Counted from the stretch's first letter, positions 16,505-24,877 are shown. The stretch: DNA of 64,000 bases from Variovorax paradoxus (GCF_009498455.1 NZ_CP045644.1:2545001-2609000), one strand, 5' to 3'. Numbers and translations are program-made. The notes: generated by a model from the letters alone, not told the origin.

Positions 16505-17868
16505 CAACGGGAGAAGCCCGGCACCGTCGTGCCAGAGGCCGGCCCCAGGAGATGGGCGCGCCACACGGGGCCATCGCGCTGCTCGGCGCCGCCGGGCAGA
16601 TACGGGGCGAGGTCGGTGTTGCGCGCGATCGGCTTCACCAGGTGGGGTGTGACGAGAATGACCAGTTCTTTTTCGTTCATCTGGTACCTGTTCTGTTTGA
16701 AGAAAGTACCGAGCACTGGAATATCGCCGAGCAGCGGCACCTTGTCTGCGTTCGAGGTGGTGGTGCGGCTCACGAGGCCGCCGATGATGAAGCTCTCGCC
16801 GTCGCCGAGTTCGACCGTGGTGTCGGCGCGGCGCGTGGTGATGGCCGGCACGGCCACGCCGTTGATGCTCAGCGAGTTGGTGTAATCGAGATCGCTGGCT
16901 TCCGGTGCCACCTTGAGCACGATGCGCTCGTTCGACAGCACCGTGGGCGTGACCGTGAGGCCGATGCCGAAAGGCTTGTATTCGATGCTTGTCGTGCCCA
17001 GCCCCTGCGGCACGGGTACCGGTAATTCGCCGCCGGCCAGAAAGCTCGCACTTTGGCCCGACAGCGCCACCAGCGTGGGCTCGGCGAGCACGCGTGCCAT
17101 GCCGTTGCCTTCGAGAAACCCGACGTTCAGCCCGATGCCGGCCTTGCCGAAGTTGAACAGCAGGCTGAAAGCTTGGGCGAGAGGGTTGTTGTATTCGCCG
17201 CTGATGCTTCCATCCGACGCGAAAGACGCGGACTTCAGCGACGACGGCGTGAAGGAGCCGAAGCTGAATCCGTTGGAATTGGCGCGCGTGCTGAAGATGT
17301 TGAGGCCTGCCTGCTTGAGCACGCTGCGGTTGAACTCGACAACCTTGACTTCGACCTGCACGGTGTTGCTGCGCACGTTGACGACGGAGCGATCGACCAG
17401 CGGGGATTTCTCTCCGCCAGCGGCAAGCGCCGTGTCTCGCGCGTCCTGGTGCGCAGTCATGCTGTCGAGCGAGCCGGTGAGTGTGGAGGCGCGCCGGCGT
17501 ACTTCGAGCGTGTACACCGTGGCGGTCGACTGGCCCTTTTCCCAGAGCATCAGTGTGGTGCGGCCTGCAGCCTTGCCGGTCACGAGCAGACGTGCAGCCG
17601 GGGAGTTCGGCGTTTGGCGGGTGAGCGTCACCCCAGCCACCGCTTCGTCGGCAATGGCCATGCGCTCGATGCCCTTCGGAATCAGCAGCTCCTTCTGTGT
17701 GCCAGCATCGACCCGGAATGGGATCTGCGCCCCCGGAGCGACGGCCTGCGCGTTGGCCACCGAGGACGCAACGGGCCAGATCCCCGGTGCCAGCAGGCAC
17801 AGCGCCACGAGGGTCGGACGCAGGGCATGAACCGGAACGTTGGGCTTCGCGCAAGGAGGATGCGTCAT
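16504..17868 (-). CDS. cpaC: CpaC/RcpA, outer-membrane secretin of the Flp pilus
   Basis: Secretin of about 450 residues forming the outer-membrane pore for the Flp pilus. A signal peptide (LVALCLLAPGIWPVASSVANA) is followed by a pilus-type N domain (QIPFRVDAGTQKELLIPKGI). The secretin core contains VRSNTVQVEVKVVEFNRS, VLAEPTLVALSGQSASFLAGG, FGIGLTVTPTVLS and LGDIPVLGTFFKQNRY followed by ELVILVTPHLVKP. I chose ATG 17868 because it puts the signal peptide nearest the N-terminus. ATG 17895 or a TTG at 17913 overlapping the cpaB stop are also possible; none has a strong ribosome binding site. No RcpB gene is seen nearby. Confidence 0.88.
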   Translation of the reverse strand: MTHPPCAKPNVPVHALRPTLVALCLLAPGIWPVASSVANAQAVAPGAQIPFRVDAGTQKELLIPKGIERMAIADEAVAGVTLTRQTPNSPAARLLVTGKAAGRTTLMLWEKGQSTATVYTLEVRRRASTLTGSLDSMTAHQDARDTALAAGGEKSPLVDRSVVNVRSNTVQVEVKVVEFNRSVLKQAGLNIFSTRANSNGFSFGSFTPSSLKSASFASDGSISGEYNNPLAQAFSLLFNFGKAGIGLNVGFLEGNGMARVLAEPTLVALSGQSASFLAGGELPVPVPQGLGTTSIEYKPFGIGLTVTPTVLSNERIVLKVAPEASDLDYTNSLSINGVAVPAITTRRADTTVELGDGESFIIGGLVSRTTTSNADKVPLLGDIPVLGTFFKQNRYQMNEKELVILVTPHLVKPIARNTDLAPYLPGGAEQRDGPVWRAHLLGPASGTTVPGFSR

Positions 17869-17909
17869 GGTGTGTTTTTCGTGCGGGGCATGCATGGACG
17901 TGGCGCCGA

Positions 17910-18899
17910 TCAATAACGGATGGTTTCGCTGCGATCGCCGCGGATGACTTCGACCTGGAGTCCACCGCGGCTGGCGCCGGTGCCGGTAGCCGCGGGGGCG
18001 CGCACCGCGGCTGTGGGTGCGCGAAGGGCGCCGGGTTTTCCGCCGGTCACGAAGTCGGCGGCCGTCAGGCCGGCCTGGGCGCGGTCCAGGCCTTCGAGCG
18101 GCGCGCGCGGCAGTTCGCCGCGCTTCGGTGGTGCTGGCTGCAGGGCCGTGGGCAATTCGGCAAACAACTTCGGATCGGGCTCCGACATGTCGGTGGGATT
18201 GCGCAGGGCCAGCAGCAGGCGGCCGCTGTTCTCTGCGAGTGCCAGTCGATTGACATCGTCGACCGGTACCGCAAGCACGGCTGTGCGCGCGGCTTCGGCG
18301 CGCTGCTGTGATTGGGAGTTGCCGTTCTTGTCGGCTTTAGACGCCAGGCCGTCGACGGATGCACTGCCGAACGCCAGCACGCGCTTGCGCGACAGCAGCA
18401 GGCGCGCCTGGCTGCGGTCGATGTCCTTGCTGTCGGACTTCAGCATCAGGAACACGTCGACGAAGTCGCCGGGCTGGACCTTGTTGCCCACGCCCATGAC
18501 CTCGTCGGCCTTGATCGCCACAGCGCGCTCGCCTTCGGCAACGCGCAAAGCGAGACCGGAAACCAACTGGCCTTCGAGCAGGGGCGAACCTTCGCTCAGA
18601 TCAATCACCGGAACGCGGCCGGCGAGCGGCGCGGTGTCCTTGAAGGCCCCTGTCGGATTGATCGTCAGTTGTTCCACACGCAGCGCGTCTGCGGGGATCG
18701 CTTGGCCGGCCAGCAGTGCCTTGGTAGCGACGACCACGGGAAAGGTCTGCGCCTGTGAAGTTTTGACAGTCGCCGTGCCGGAGCTTGCTGCTGCTGGCGG
18801 CGGAGGCGGCGCCTTGCGGCTGAGAACCCATGCATAGCCTCCGAGCGCGAGGGCGAGAAGCACGAGGATGGCGGCGATGATTTTGGGGAGGTTGATCAT
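17910..18899 (-). CDS. cpaB: CpaB/RcpC, Flp pilus assembly protein
   Basis: 329-residue periplasmic protein with an N-terminal membrane anchor (INLPKIIAAILVLLALALGGYAW) followed by a Pro-rich linker. An SAF domain (FPVVVATKALLAGQAIPADAL) comes next, then the RcpC-type domain (VAEGERAVAIKADEVMGVGNKVQPGDFVDV). CpaB/RcpC proteins stabilise or gate the secretin. The start at ATG 18899 puts the anchor at the N-terminus; a TTG at 18926 would add nine residues. The C-terminus is Ala/Pro-rich and basic. Confidence 0.87.
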   Translation of the reverse strand: MINLPKIIAAILVLLALALGGYAWVLSRKAPPPPPAAASSGTATVKTSQAQTFPVVVATKALLAGQAIPADALRVEQLTINPTGAFKDTAPLAGRVPVIDLSEGSPLLEGQLVSGLALRVAEGERAVAIKADEVMGVGNKVQPGDFVDVFLMLKSDSKDIDRSQARLLLSRKRVLAFGSASVDGLASKADKNGNSQSQQRAEAARTAVLAVPVDDVNRLALAENSGRLLLALRNPTDMSEPDPKLFAELPTALQPAPPKRGELPRAPLEGLDRAQAGLTAADFVTGGKPGALRAPTAAVRAPAATGTGASRGGLQVEVIRGDRSETIRY

Positions 18900-18977
18900 G
18901 GGCGGCGAGCTGAAAGAAGGGGGCAAGCGATCAAGGGAAAGAAATGAAGGGCCTGCGAGACGAAGCAGAGTTGGCTG

Positions 18978-19472
18978 CTAACTCTGTCGGCCCCAAACCA
19001 TCCACGCCGCAGCGGTTAGGGCTAGGTAAGCCGCATAAGGAATGATGCGAATCCGGCGTGTCGGAACGCCGGATTCGGGTGTTCGCGACGGGCCGGCAAG
19101 CATCAAGGCGAGTCGCGGGAAAAAGGGCCAGCGCTTGAGCGCGAGCCAGAGGACGCTGTGGGCGCTGGCCAGCAGGCTGGCGCCGATCCATATCGGTATC
19201 AGGGCCGACAGGCCGACCCATAGTCCCAGGGCGCCAGCGAATTTCACGTCGCCTGCTCCCATCAGTCCAGTTGCGTAGAACGCGATGAGGAGAAAGCCAG
19301 CCAGCATGCCGAGCAGCGCGGCCCGCCAGTCAGTTCCGAAAGGCTGGGCTCCTAACACAAGCGCTGCAAGAGCTGTGAGGGCCCCTGCAAGCACAAGCCA
19401 GTTGGGAACGCGACGCTTCCGGCAGTCATAGACCGCAACAAGCACCAACCAGAACAGACAAGCTATCGCCAT
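18978..19472 (-). CDS. cpaA: CpaA, prepilin peptidase
   Basis: 164-residue A24-type aspartic membrane peptidase that cleaves Flp and TadE/F leaders at the inner membrane. The two catalytic aspartates are seen at Asp16 (VYDCRKRRVPN) and Asp75 (GAGDVK, residues 72-77). Hydrophobic segments fill the rest of the protein. It lacks the N-methylation domain of PilD, as usual for the Tad type, and length is typical. It lies 22 bases after flp. Confidence 0.9.
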   Translation of the reverse strand: MAIACLFWLVLVAVYDCRKRRVPNWLVLAGALTALAALVLGAQPFGTDWRAALLGMLAGFLLIAFYATGLMGAGDVKFAGALGLWVGLSALIPIWIGASLLASAHSVLWLALKRWPFFPRLALMLAGPSRTPESGVPTRRIRIIPYAAYLALTAAAWMVWGRQS

Positions 19473-19494
19473 GCCGTTTCCCAGAAGGCGCGTG

Positions 19495-19668
19495 TTACGG
19501 CGTGATATCGAGTTTGCCTGCGACTTTTACAAAAATAGCGTTCAAATTGGTTCCGATGTCTGTGAGGGACACAAGGATTACAACGGAAATAAGACCTGCA
19601 ATAAGACCGTACTCAATTGCGGTAGCACCCTCTTCATCGCGCAGAAACCGAGTAATAGAGCTAAGCAT
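19495..19668 (-). CDS. flp: Flp-type major pilin
   Basis: 57-residue prepilin, the structural subunit of the Tad pilus. The leader MLSSITRFLRDEEG is followed by the mature start ATAIEYGLIAGLISVVILVS, which contains the conserved Glu-Tyr pair of Flp pilins. CpaA should cut after the Gly. The ATG at 19668 has an ideal ribosome binding site (AGGAG, 7 bases upstream); an upstream in-frame ATG at 19707 does not. It is the first gene of the operon and more AT-rich than its neighbours, as is common for pilin genes. Confidence 0.93.
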   Translation of the reverse strand: MLSSITRFLRDEEGATAIEYGLIAGLISVVILVSLTDIGTNLNAIFVKVAGKLDITP

Positions 19669-19791
19669 GGTGATCTCCTGAAAGGAAGTGTTAACAAAGG
19701 CTGGCACGGTGGATGTTATACAGCGTAACTCCGTGTATCAAGGGCGGAAACACATGGGATCGAGTCCCGGATGTGCTACTCGGAGGGGTAA

Positions 19792-19807
19792 AGCAGGAAG
19801 ACGGCCA
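19792..19807 (-). promoter_or_regulatory. candidate sigma-54 (-24/-12) promoter of the tad operon
   Basis: On the minus strand the sequence TGGCCGTCTTCCTGCT has GG and GC separated by exactly 10 bases and matches the consensus TGGCACGNNNNTTGCA at TGGC and TGC. It lies about 125 bp before the flp start and about 110-215 bp downstream of the GTTAC cluster. That is the usual distance for an enhancer-binding activator, and one is encoded at the end of the same operon. Confidence 0.55.
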
Positions 19808-19916
19808 GCCTCGTTCGGCCCCCACAACGGGGCAGAAAAGGTCACTTATTCACAGTGTGGAGATGTTCGTTTCCCTCTGTAAACCGCATGCACACTGGCA
19901 TGGACGAGGGGAACGC

Positions 19917-20009
19917 GTTACGGGCGAGGGAACGTCCGAAAGTTGAGTGTTACGGGAACACACCCGTTACGTGTTACGTAGCGGGGTACCCAGTGGTGCA
20001 ATTTGTAAC
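19917..20009 (-). promoter_or_regulatory. cluster of five GTTAC/GTAAC motifs, putative enhancer sites
   Basis: Plus-strand GTTAC occurs at 19917-19921, 19949-19953, 19966-19970 and 19973-19977, and its complement GTAAC at 20005-20009. Three copies extend to GTGTTAC. The first two and the last two are each 32 bp apart (about three helical turns). In DNA this GC-rich such density is not expected by chance. They sit at enhancer distance from the -24/-12 sequence. Confidence 0.5.
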
Positions 20010-20080
20010 ACTCGACAAGGTGGCCCGGTTTGGGCAATAAATCACACTTTGGGGGTCGAGACCCCTTCGGTGATGGGGCC

Positions 20081-21577
20081 TCAGCCCAGGATTTCTTCGT
20101 GGAAGAGCTTCCACTCGCCCGCCTGACGGAGCCAGTACTGGCGGCGGGTTCGGCCGTTCTTCTCGCCCTCGAACACCTCGCCGAAGGTGGCGACCATGGT
20201 GTCCTCGGTGTCGCGCCAGTGGAGGTACGACACATCCTTGATTTGCACTCGTTTACCTTGTGCGTAGGTCAATTCGTCGCGGAGCACCGAATTGGCATCG
20301 ACGGGTTTCCGGCTGGCGCGCTGGAAATCCGGCAAATAGAACTTCTTCAATTGCGCTTCATTGCCGCTGGCGCGTGCGTCTTTCCAGGCGGTAATTGAAT
20401 CGGCGAATTTTTTTTCTTCTTTTTCGGCTTGTGGCTGCGAAATCCATTGCAGGCTGCGCGCGGTGACGACCGGCGTGGCGCCGATCTGCACCTTGCGCAG
20501 CAGCTGCTTCAAGTCGGGGTTGGCCATGACGACGCAGCCGTCGCTGGCGAGCGGTGCCCGCGCAAACTGCTGGGGCGGGGTGCCGTGCAGCCAGATGCCG
20601 CTGCCGGTCTTGCCGCGCCGCACGTCGTACGGGTTGGGGTAGTTGATGGGCAGGGCGCCAGCGCCGTAGAAGTCTTTGAGCGAGCGCGGGTCGAGGCTGC
20701 TGGTGATGTAGTACACGCCCAGCGGGGTGCGCGCGTCGCCCTCGACGGCCTTGTCGGTGCCCGACTTGCCGACGGAGATGTAGTAGTCAGCGACGAGCTT
20801 CATGCCCTTGTCGGAGTTCTCGAACAGGTACAGCCGCGAGCGCGAGGCGTCGACGGCAATGGCGAAGCGGCTGCGGGTCGAGAGCGTGAGGAACTGCGAA
20901 GGCACGGTGCCGGCGGGCGGGCGTTCGCGCAGGGCCTGCAGGCGGCGGCGCGATTCCTCGTGCAGCTCGACCATGGCCGGGTTGCCGCGCAGGCGCGCAA
21001 TGCCGGCGGTGTCGGGCATGGCGTTCGACGGCGGCACCTGCGCTGCGAGCAGGTCGCCGTACACCAATTGCGCCAGCTGGAAGTTCGGATGGTCGCGCAC
21101 GAGGGTCTGGGCCTTGGCCAGCGCCTCGCGGCTCTTGCCGCGGCCGAACAGCTCGTAGACGGCGATGAGGCGGGCCTCGGCGCCGTTGGCTTCCTGGAGC
21201 GGCGCGGCTGTTCTTGCGGACTTGCGGGCCGGGCGCGCGGCGCCTTGGCTGTCCGCCACGGCGGACCGCTTGCCCTTGGCTTGCAGCTGCGTCTTGCTGG
21301 CGCCGCTGCCGGCTTTGCTGGCCCGGGCTTCCTTGGCAGACGCCCGACTGCCACCGGCCTTGGCGCTCTTCGCGCTGCCGGCCTTGGCTGTCTTGCTGCT
21401 GGTGCTGTTGTTGTTGGCTGCGAGCGCCGCGCCGGGCGTGGCCAGCAGAAGCGCAGAGGCGGCCATCAAGGCCGCGAGCAGTTTCCCGCTCCTCTGCGGG
21501 AACGGGAGGGGCTGAAGCCGGCCTTGCCGGACGATGTCTGCCACTAGCCGCCGACGCTTTCCTTGCGAATGTGCCAC
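20081..21577 (-). CDS. periplasmic L,D-transpeptidase (YkuD family)
   Basis: 498-residue exported enzyme that makes 3-3 peptidoglycan cross-links or attaches proteins to the wall. A long basic N-terminus and signal sequence (LLAALMAASALLLATPGAALA) are followed by a low-complexity Ala/Lys/Ser region (about 55-130). The YkuD domain (about 240-375) has the catalytic motif with His331 (GIWLHGTP) and Cys348 (SDGCVVM). Residues about 385-498 form an NTF2/SnoaL-like domain ending YWLRQAGEWKLFHEE. The gene overlaps the preceding TPR gene by 34 bases, and that protein ends in a similar domain. Start 21577 is uncertain because of the long leader; ATG 21466 is an alternative. Confidence 0.87.
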   Translation of the reverse strand: MAHSQGKRRRLVADIVRQGRLQPLPFPQRSGKLLAALMAASALLLATPGAALAANNNSTSSKTAKAGSAKSAKAGGSRASAKEARASKAGSGASKTQLQAKGKRSAVADSQGAARPARKSARTAAPLQEANGAEARLIAVYELFGRGKSREALAKAQTLVRDHPNFQLAQLVYGDLLAAQVPPSNAMPDTAGIARLRGNPAMVELHEESRRRLQALRERPPAGTVPSQFLTLSTRSRFAIAVDASRSRLYLFENSDKGMKLVADYYISVGKSGTDKAVEGDARTPLGVYYITSSLDPRSLKDFYGAGALPINYPNPYDVRRGKTGSGIWLHGTPPQQFARAPLASDGCVVMANPDLKQLLRKVQIGATPVVTARSLQWISQPQAEKEEKKFADSITAWKDARASGNEAQLKKFYLPDFQRASRKPVDANSVLRDELTYAQGKRVQIKDVSYLHWRDTEDTMVATFGEVFEGEKNGRTRRQYWLRQAGEWKLFHEEILG

Positions 21578-22722
21578 TGGTTGCCAGAGCGTTGGAGCTC
21601 GAGCGTCTTACGGCTCGCGATGTTGAGGTTGTCGGCGCGGTAGACCTGGCGGAACTTGGCGGTGGCGGTCTGTCCGTCGACCTTGATCGCGAGGTTCTCG
21701 AGGTTCACGCTGATGCTGGACTTGCCGACGATGCGGGCGCGGCGGTCTTCTTCCCAGGCCTTGCGGCTTTGTCCGCCGGCGGGCACGAAGTCGCTGCCGT
21801 AGGCGGCGAGGTAGCGGTCCATGTCCTGGCCGGCCCAGGCCGCGGCCCAGCCGCGCACGACGGATTCGATCTCTGCGGTGGACGCCGCCGGCGCAGCGGC
21901 AGGTGCCGGAGCGGGTGCCGGTTCAGGCGTCTTGGCCACCGGTGCGGGCGCTGCGGCGACCTTGACGGGCGGTGCAACGGGCGCGGCAGCAGGTGCCGGC
22001 GCGGGCGCAGGAGGTGCCTTGGCGACGGGAGCAGGAGCGGGCACGGGGGCCGGAGCGGGGGCCTTGGCGACCGGAGTCGGCGCAGGCGCCGGAGCGGGCT
22101 TCGCAGCCGGAGCCGGTGCAGGCGTCGTCGTGGCCGAGGCCACGAGGGTCGAGCCCTTCGAGCCGCCGGCGGCCGGCGGGGCCGTGAAGAGCGTGCGGAT
22201 CACGGCCAGCTTGGGCTGCACCGCGGTGTTGTTCTGGTCGAGCTGCAGCGCCTTGCTGTAGGCCTGGCTGGCCAGCCGCGCGTACACGTCGCCGAGGTTT
22301 TCCTGGGCGGTGGCGTAGCTGGGGTTGGTGCGAATCGCGCTTTCGAGGGCGTTGCGGGCCTTGTCGAACTGGTTCTGGCTCGCGTAGATGACGGCGAGGT
22401 TGTTGAACGGTTCGGGCAGCTCGGGCGCGTCTTGCGTGAGCTGGGTGAAGGCGGCGATGGCCTCGGCGCGCTTGCCGGTGTCGAGCTGGATCACGCCCTT
22501 CAGGAAGCGCATCTGCGGATCGCGCGGCTTGTCCTTGAGGAAGGCCTCGGCCTTGGTCATGGCCTCGTCGAGCTTGCCGGCCTGCATCAGGCGGTCGACG
22601 TCTTCATGCTCGGTGGCGGCCAGCGCGGGAAGCGTGGCGCCGCAGGCCGCAGCGGCCAGGAACAGGGCGCGCACGGTGGGGGAGAAGCTGAAGCGGGCGC
22701 GAGGCCGGGGGCTCTTGGGCAT
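21544..22722 (-). CDS. TPR protein with Ala/Pro linker and NTF2-like C-terminal domain
   Basis: 392-residue exported protein: signal peptide to about residue 36 (LPALA-A), TPR repeats at about 40-165 (AGKLDEAMTKAEAFLKDKP, PFNNLAVIYASQNQFDKA), then about 80 residues of Ala-Pro repeats (nt about 21890-22135). A C-terminal NTF2/SnoaL-like domain (VVRGWAAAWAGQDMDRYLAA to the end) follows. Such proteins are found next to L,D-transpeptidases in beta-proteobacteria and may guide the enzyme or its substrate. The start at ATG 22722 places the signal at the N-terminus; ATG 22767 and 22806 are possible. It is cotranscribed with, and overlaps, the L,D-transpeptidase gene. Confidence 0.75.
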   Translation of the reverse strand: MPKSPRPRARFSFSPTVRALFLAAAACGATLPALAATEHEDVDRLMQAGKLDEAMTKAEAFLKDKPRDPQMRFLKGVIQLDTGKRAEAIAAFTQLTQDAPELPEPFNNLAVIYASQNQFDKARNALESAIRTNPSYATAQENLGDVYARLASQAYSKALQLDQNNTAVQPKLAVIRTLFTAPPAAGGSKGSTLVASATTTPAPAPAAKPAPAPAPTPVAKAPAPAPVPAPAPVAKAPPAPAPAPAAAPVAPPVKVAAAPAPVAKTPEPAPAPAPAAAPAASTAEIESVVRGWAAAWAGQDMDRYLAAYGSDFVPAGGQSRKAWEEDRRARIVGKSSISVNLENLAIKVDGQTATAKFRQVYRADNLNIASRKTLELQRSGNQWHIRKESVGG

Positions 22723-22928
22723 TGCGGACAAGACCTCGTGGTAGGGGAAGGGGAATGCGGCAGGCATTGTAAATGCGCTCGTCACCTCTGGATACCAAGC
22801 TGACAAGGCCCTGCGATGGCCCCATTCACAGTTGTGCCGAACTTGTGCAACGCAGCATCATCATGTAACTTCACGTAAGCAAAAATGCACGTGTTTACCC
22901 TGATTTTTCCAACCCTCCGGAGTCCGTC

Positions 22929-23933
22929 TTGAAGATCACCAAACGCCGCCTGCTCGAAGGCGGCGCTGCAGCCATTGCCACCTCGCTGTTCACCCCGGGC
23001 GCGTGGGCCCAGCGCGCCGCGGGCGGCGATGCCGCCTGGCCGACCAGGCCCGTGCGCATCCTCGTGGGCTTTCCGGCGGGCGCCTCGCCCGACCTGGCAG
23101 CGCGCGCCATCGCGGAGCCGCTCTCGAAGATCCTGCGCCAGCCGGTGACGGTGGAGAACAAGCCCGGCGCCAGCGGCAACCTCGTGGCCGCCGAAGTGGC
23201 CAAGGCCACGGACGACCACACGATCGGCGCGCTGATCAACGGCAACCTCACGATCGCCAAGCTGCTGAACCCGTCGCTGGGTTTCGACCCCGAAAAAGAC
23301 TTCGCGCCCATCGGCCTGATCGGCACCGCGCCGCTGGTGCTGGTGGTGTCGGGCAACGCCACGGGCAAGTCTGCGGCCGACCTGCTGCTGTGGGTGCGCA
23401 ACCTGGGCAGCGGCGGCAAGTACGGCACGCCGGGCGTGGGCACCGTCGGCCACCTGGGCATGGAGCTGCTCAAGAGCCGCGCCGCCATCACCGCGCAGCA
23501 CAAGCCCTACACGGGCAACCCGCAGGTGATCGCCGGCATCCTCGCGGGCGAGATCCAGTTGGCGCTGCTGCCGCCGGGCCTGGCGATGCCGCACGTGAAG
23601 TCGGGCAAGCTCAAGGCCATCGGCGTGACCTCGCCCGAGCGCAGCCCGCTGGTCAACGAACTGCCGACGATCCGCGACGCCGACGTGCGCGGCGCCGACT
23701 TGGAGATCTGGACCGCGCTCGCCGCGCCTGTGAGCATGAAGCCGGCGGCCGTGGCCAGGCTCAATGCCGCGCTGGTCGAGGTGATCAGTTCGCCCGAGGT
23801 GAGCGAGGCTCTGCTGAAGACCGGCTGGCAAGCGCAGCCCGGTTCGCCCGACACGCTGGCCAAGCGCATGCGCGCCGACACCACCCGACTGGGCGGCGTG
23901 ATCATCATGAAAGGCATCCGCTCCGAGGCGTGA
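22929..23933 (+). CDS. Bug-family tripartite tricarboxylate transporter binding protein
   Basis: 334-residue periplasmic solute receptor. The signal peptide has twin arginines (TKRRLLEGGAAAIATSLF) and could use the Tat route. The Bug fold is marked by WPTRPVRILVGFPAGASPDLAAR and VTVENKPGASGNLVAAE. These proteins bind carboxylates for TctAB-type permeases; no such permease is in the window. The start is TTG 22929, with CGGAG about 6 bases upstream; no closer ATG fits. It stands alone, convergent with the IclR gene. Confidence 0.85.
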   Translation: MKITKRRLLEGGAAAIATSLFTPGAWAQRAAGGDAAWPTRPVRILVGFPAGASPDLAARAIAEPLSKILRQPVTVENKPGASGNLVAAEVAKATDDHTIGALINGNLTIAKLLNPSLGFDPEKDFAPIGLIGTAPLVLVVSGNATGKSAADLLLWVRNLGSGGKYGTPGVGTVGHLGMELLKSRAAITAQHKPYTGNPQVIAGILAGEIQLALLPPGLAMPHVKSGKLKAIGVTSPERSPLVNELPTIRDADVRGADLEIWTALAAPVSMKPAAVARLNAALVEVISSPEVSEALLKTGWQAQPGSPDTLAKRMRADTTRLGGVIIMKGIRSEA

Positions 23934-23941
23934 TGTCTTGT

Positions 23942-23985
23942 CCCCTCTCCCTCTGGGAGAGGGCTAGGGTGAGGGCACGACGGCC
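23942..23985. repeat. REP-like GC-rich palindrome
   Basis: CCCTCTCCCTCTGGGAGAGGG-type palindrome followed by AGGGTGAGGGCACGACGG, between the convergent Bug and IclR genes. The same layout, with the tail GGGGGCACGACGGC, occurs at 45942-46058. It may also slow transcription from both sides. Confidence 0.55.
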
Positions 23986-24012
23986 TTCACCCCATGTCGG
24001 CCTTGTTCTTTC

Positions 24013-24810
24013 CTACAGCAGCGCCGACACCTGCTTCGCCGCATCGATCAGCGCCGGCAGCATCGTCTCCTGCATCACCTTCGCGCTCGTGCGGTTCGCC
24101 TGCCCGCTGATGTTCAGCGCGGCCACCATGCGGCCCTGCCGGTTCACGATGGGCGCGGCCACGGAGATCAGGCCTTCTTCCAGTTCCTGGTTCACCAGGC
24201 ACCACTGCTGCTTGCGCGCCTGGGCCACCTTGGCCATGAGCGCTTCGATGTCGGTCACGGTGTGCTTGGTCAGCAGCTCGAGGTTCGAGGCCTCGAGCCG
24301 TGCGCGCACCTCGTCGTCGCTCAAGTCGGCCAGCAGCAGGCGGCCCAGCGACGTGCAGTACGCCGGCAGCCGCGAGCCCACGCCCAGGCTGATGCGCATG
24401 ATCTTCTGCGTCGGCACGCGCAGCACATAGACGATGTCGGTCGCGTCGAGCACGGCGGCCGAGCACGACTCCTGCACCTGCTGCACCAGCGCTTCCATCA
24501 CCGGCTCGGCGCGGTTCCAGATCGGCATCGACGACAGGTAGGCAAAGCCCAGGTCGAGGATGCGCGGCGTGAGCGTGAACAGCTTGCCGTCGGTCACCAC
24601 ATAGCCCAGCGTCTGCAGCGTGAGAAGAATGCGCCGCGCCCCCGCACGCGTGAGGCCGCTGCCGGCCGCCACCTCGCTCAGCGTCTGGTGCGGCGCGCTC
24701 GCGCTGAATGAGCGGATCACCTGCAGGCCGCGCGCAAAAGACTGCACGTAGCTGTCGCCGGGGGCGGGCGTGTCGGTGGTCGAAGTAGCGGAAACGGGGC
24801 GGGTTGCCAT
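24013..24810 (-). CDS. IclR-family regulator (PcaR-like)
   Basis: 265-residue IclR-type regulator: winged helix-turn-helix at about residues 20-85 (FARGLQVIRSFSASAPHQTLSEV, LTRAGARRILLTL) and an effector-binding domain from about 95 (YCTSLGRLLLADLSDD; GLISVAAPIVNRQGRMVAALN). It is divergent from pcaIJF and closely resembles the PcaR/PcaU branch, which respond to beta-ketoadipate or protocatechuate. It probably controls the pca operon and itself through the inverted repeats in the shared 137-bp gap. The subgroup is inferred from context. Confidence 0.88.
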   Translation of the reverse strand: MATRPVSATSTTDTPAPGDSYVQSFARGLQVIRSFSASAPHQTLSEVAAGSGLTRAGARRILLTLQTLGYVVTDGKLFTLTPRILDLGFAYLSSMPIWNRAEPVMEALVQQVQESCSAAVLDATDIVYVLRVPTQKIMRISLGVGSRLPAYCTSLGRLLLADLSDDEVRARLEASNLELLTKHTVTDIEALMAKVAQARKQQWCLVNQELEEGLISVAAPIVNRQGRMVAALNISGQANRTSAKVMQETMLPALIDAAKQVSALL

Positions 24811-24841
24811 GGCGAGCGATCCTCTCTAAAATTCATTATAC

Positions 24842-24877
24842 GAACAAAAGTTCTTTAGACGAACAAATTGCAGTTCG
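24842..24877. promoter_or_regulatory. putative IclR operator between iclR and pcaI
   Basis: Two inverted repeats lie side by side: GAAC-aaaa-GTTC (24842-24853) and CGAAC-8 bp-GTTCG (24860-24877). The motif ACGAACAAA occurs twice, 19 bp apart. This fits a PcaR/PcaU-type site made of GTTCG half-sites. Confidence 0.5.

Larger units (their letters stand above)
19669..20080 (-). other. 412-bp regulatory region upstream of flp
   Basis: No convincing gene is present. Read toward flp it holds a group of GTTAC motifs (19917-20009), a -24/-12 sigma-54-type sequence (19792-19807) and a weaker sigma-70-like pair, TTGATA (19736-19741), 17 bp and TAACAT (19713-19718). The flp ribosome binding site follows. 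The far end, 20041-20080, is the downstream flank of the convergently placed L,D-transpeptidase gene and contains GGGGTC-ga-GACCCC without a T-run. Confidence 0.6.

Noticed and set aside
19701..19717. TGGCACG just upstream of flp as a sigma-54 -24 element
   Set aside because: It is on the plus strand, pointing away from flp, and no TTGC follows at the right distance.
20055..20070. GGGGTC-ga-GACCCC as a terminator of the L,D-transpeptidase gene
   Set aside because: The loop is only two bases and no T-run follows on either strand.
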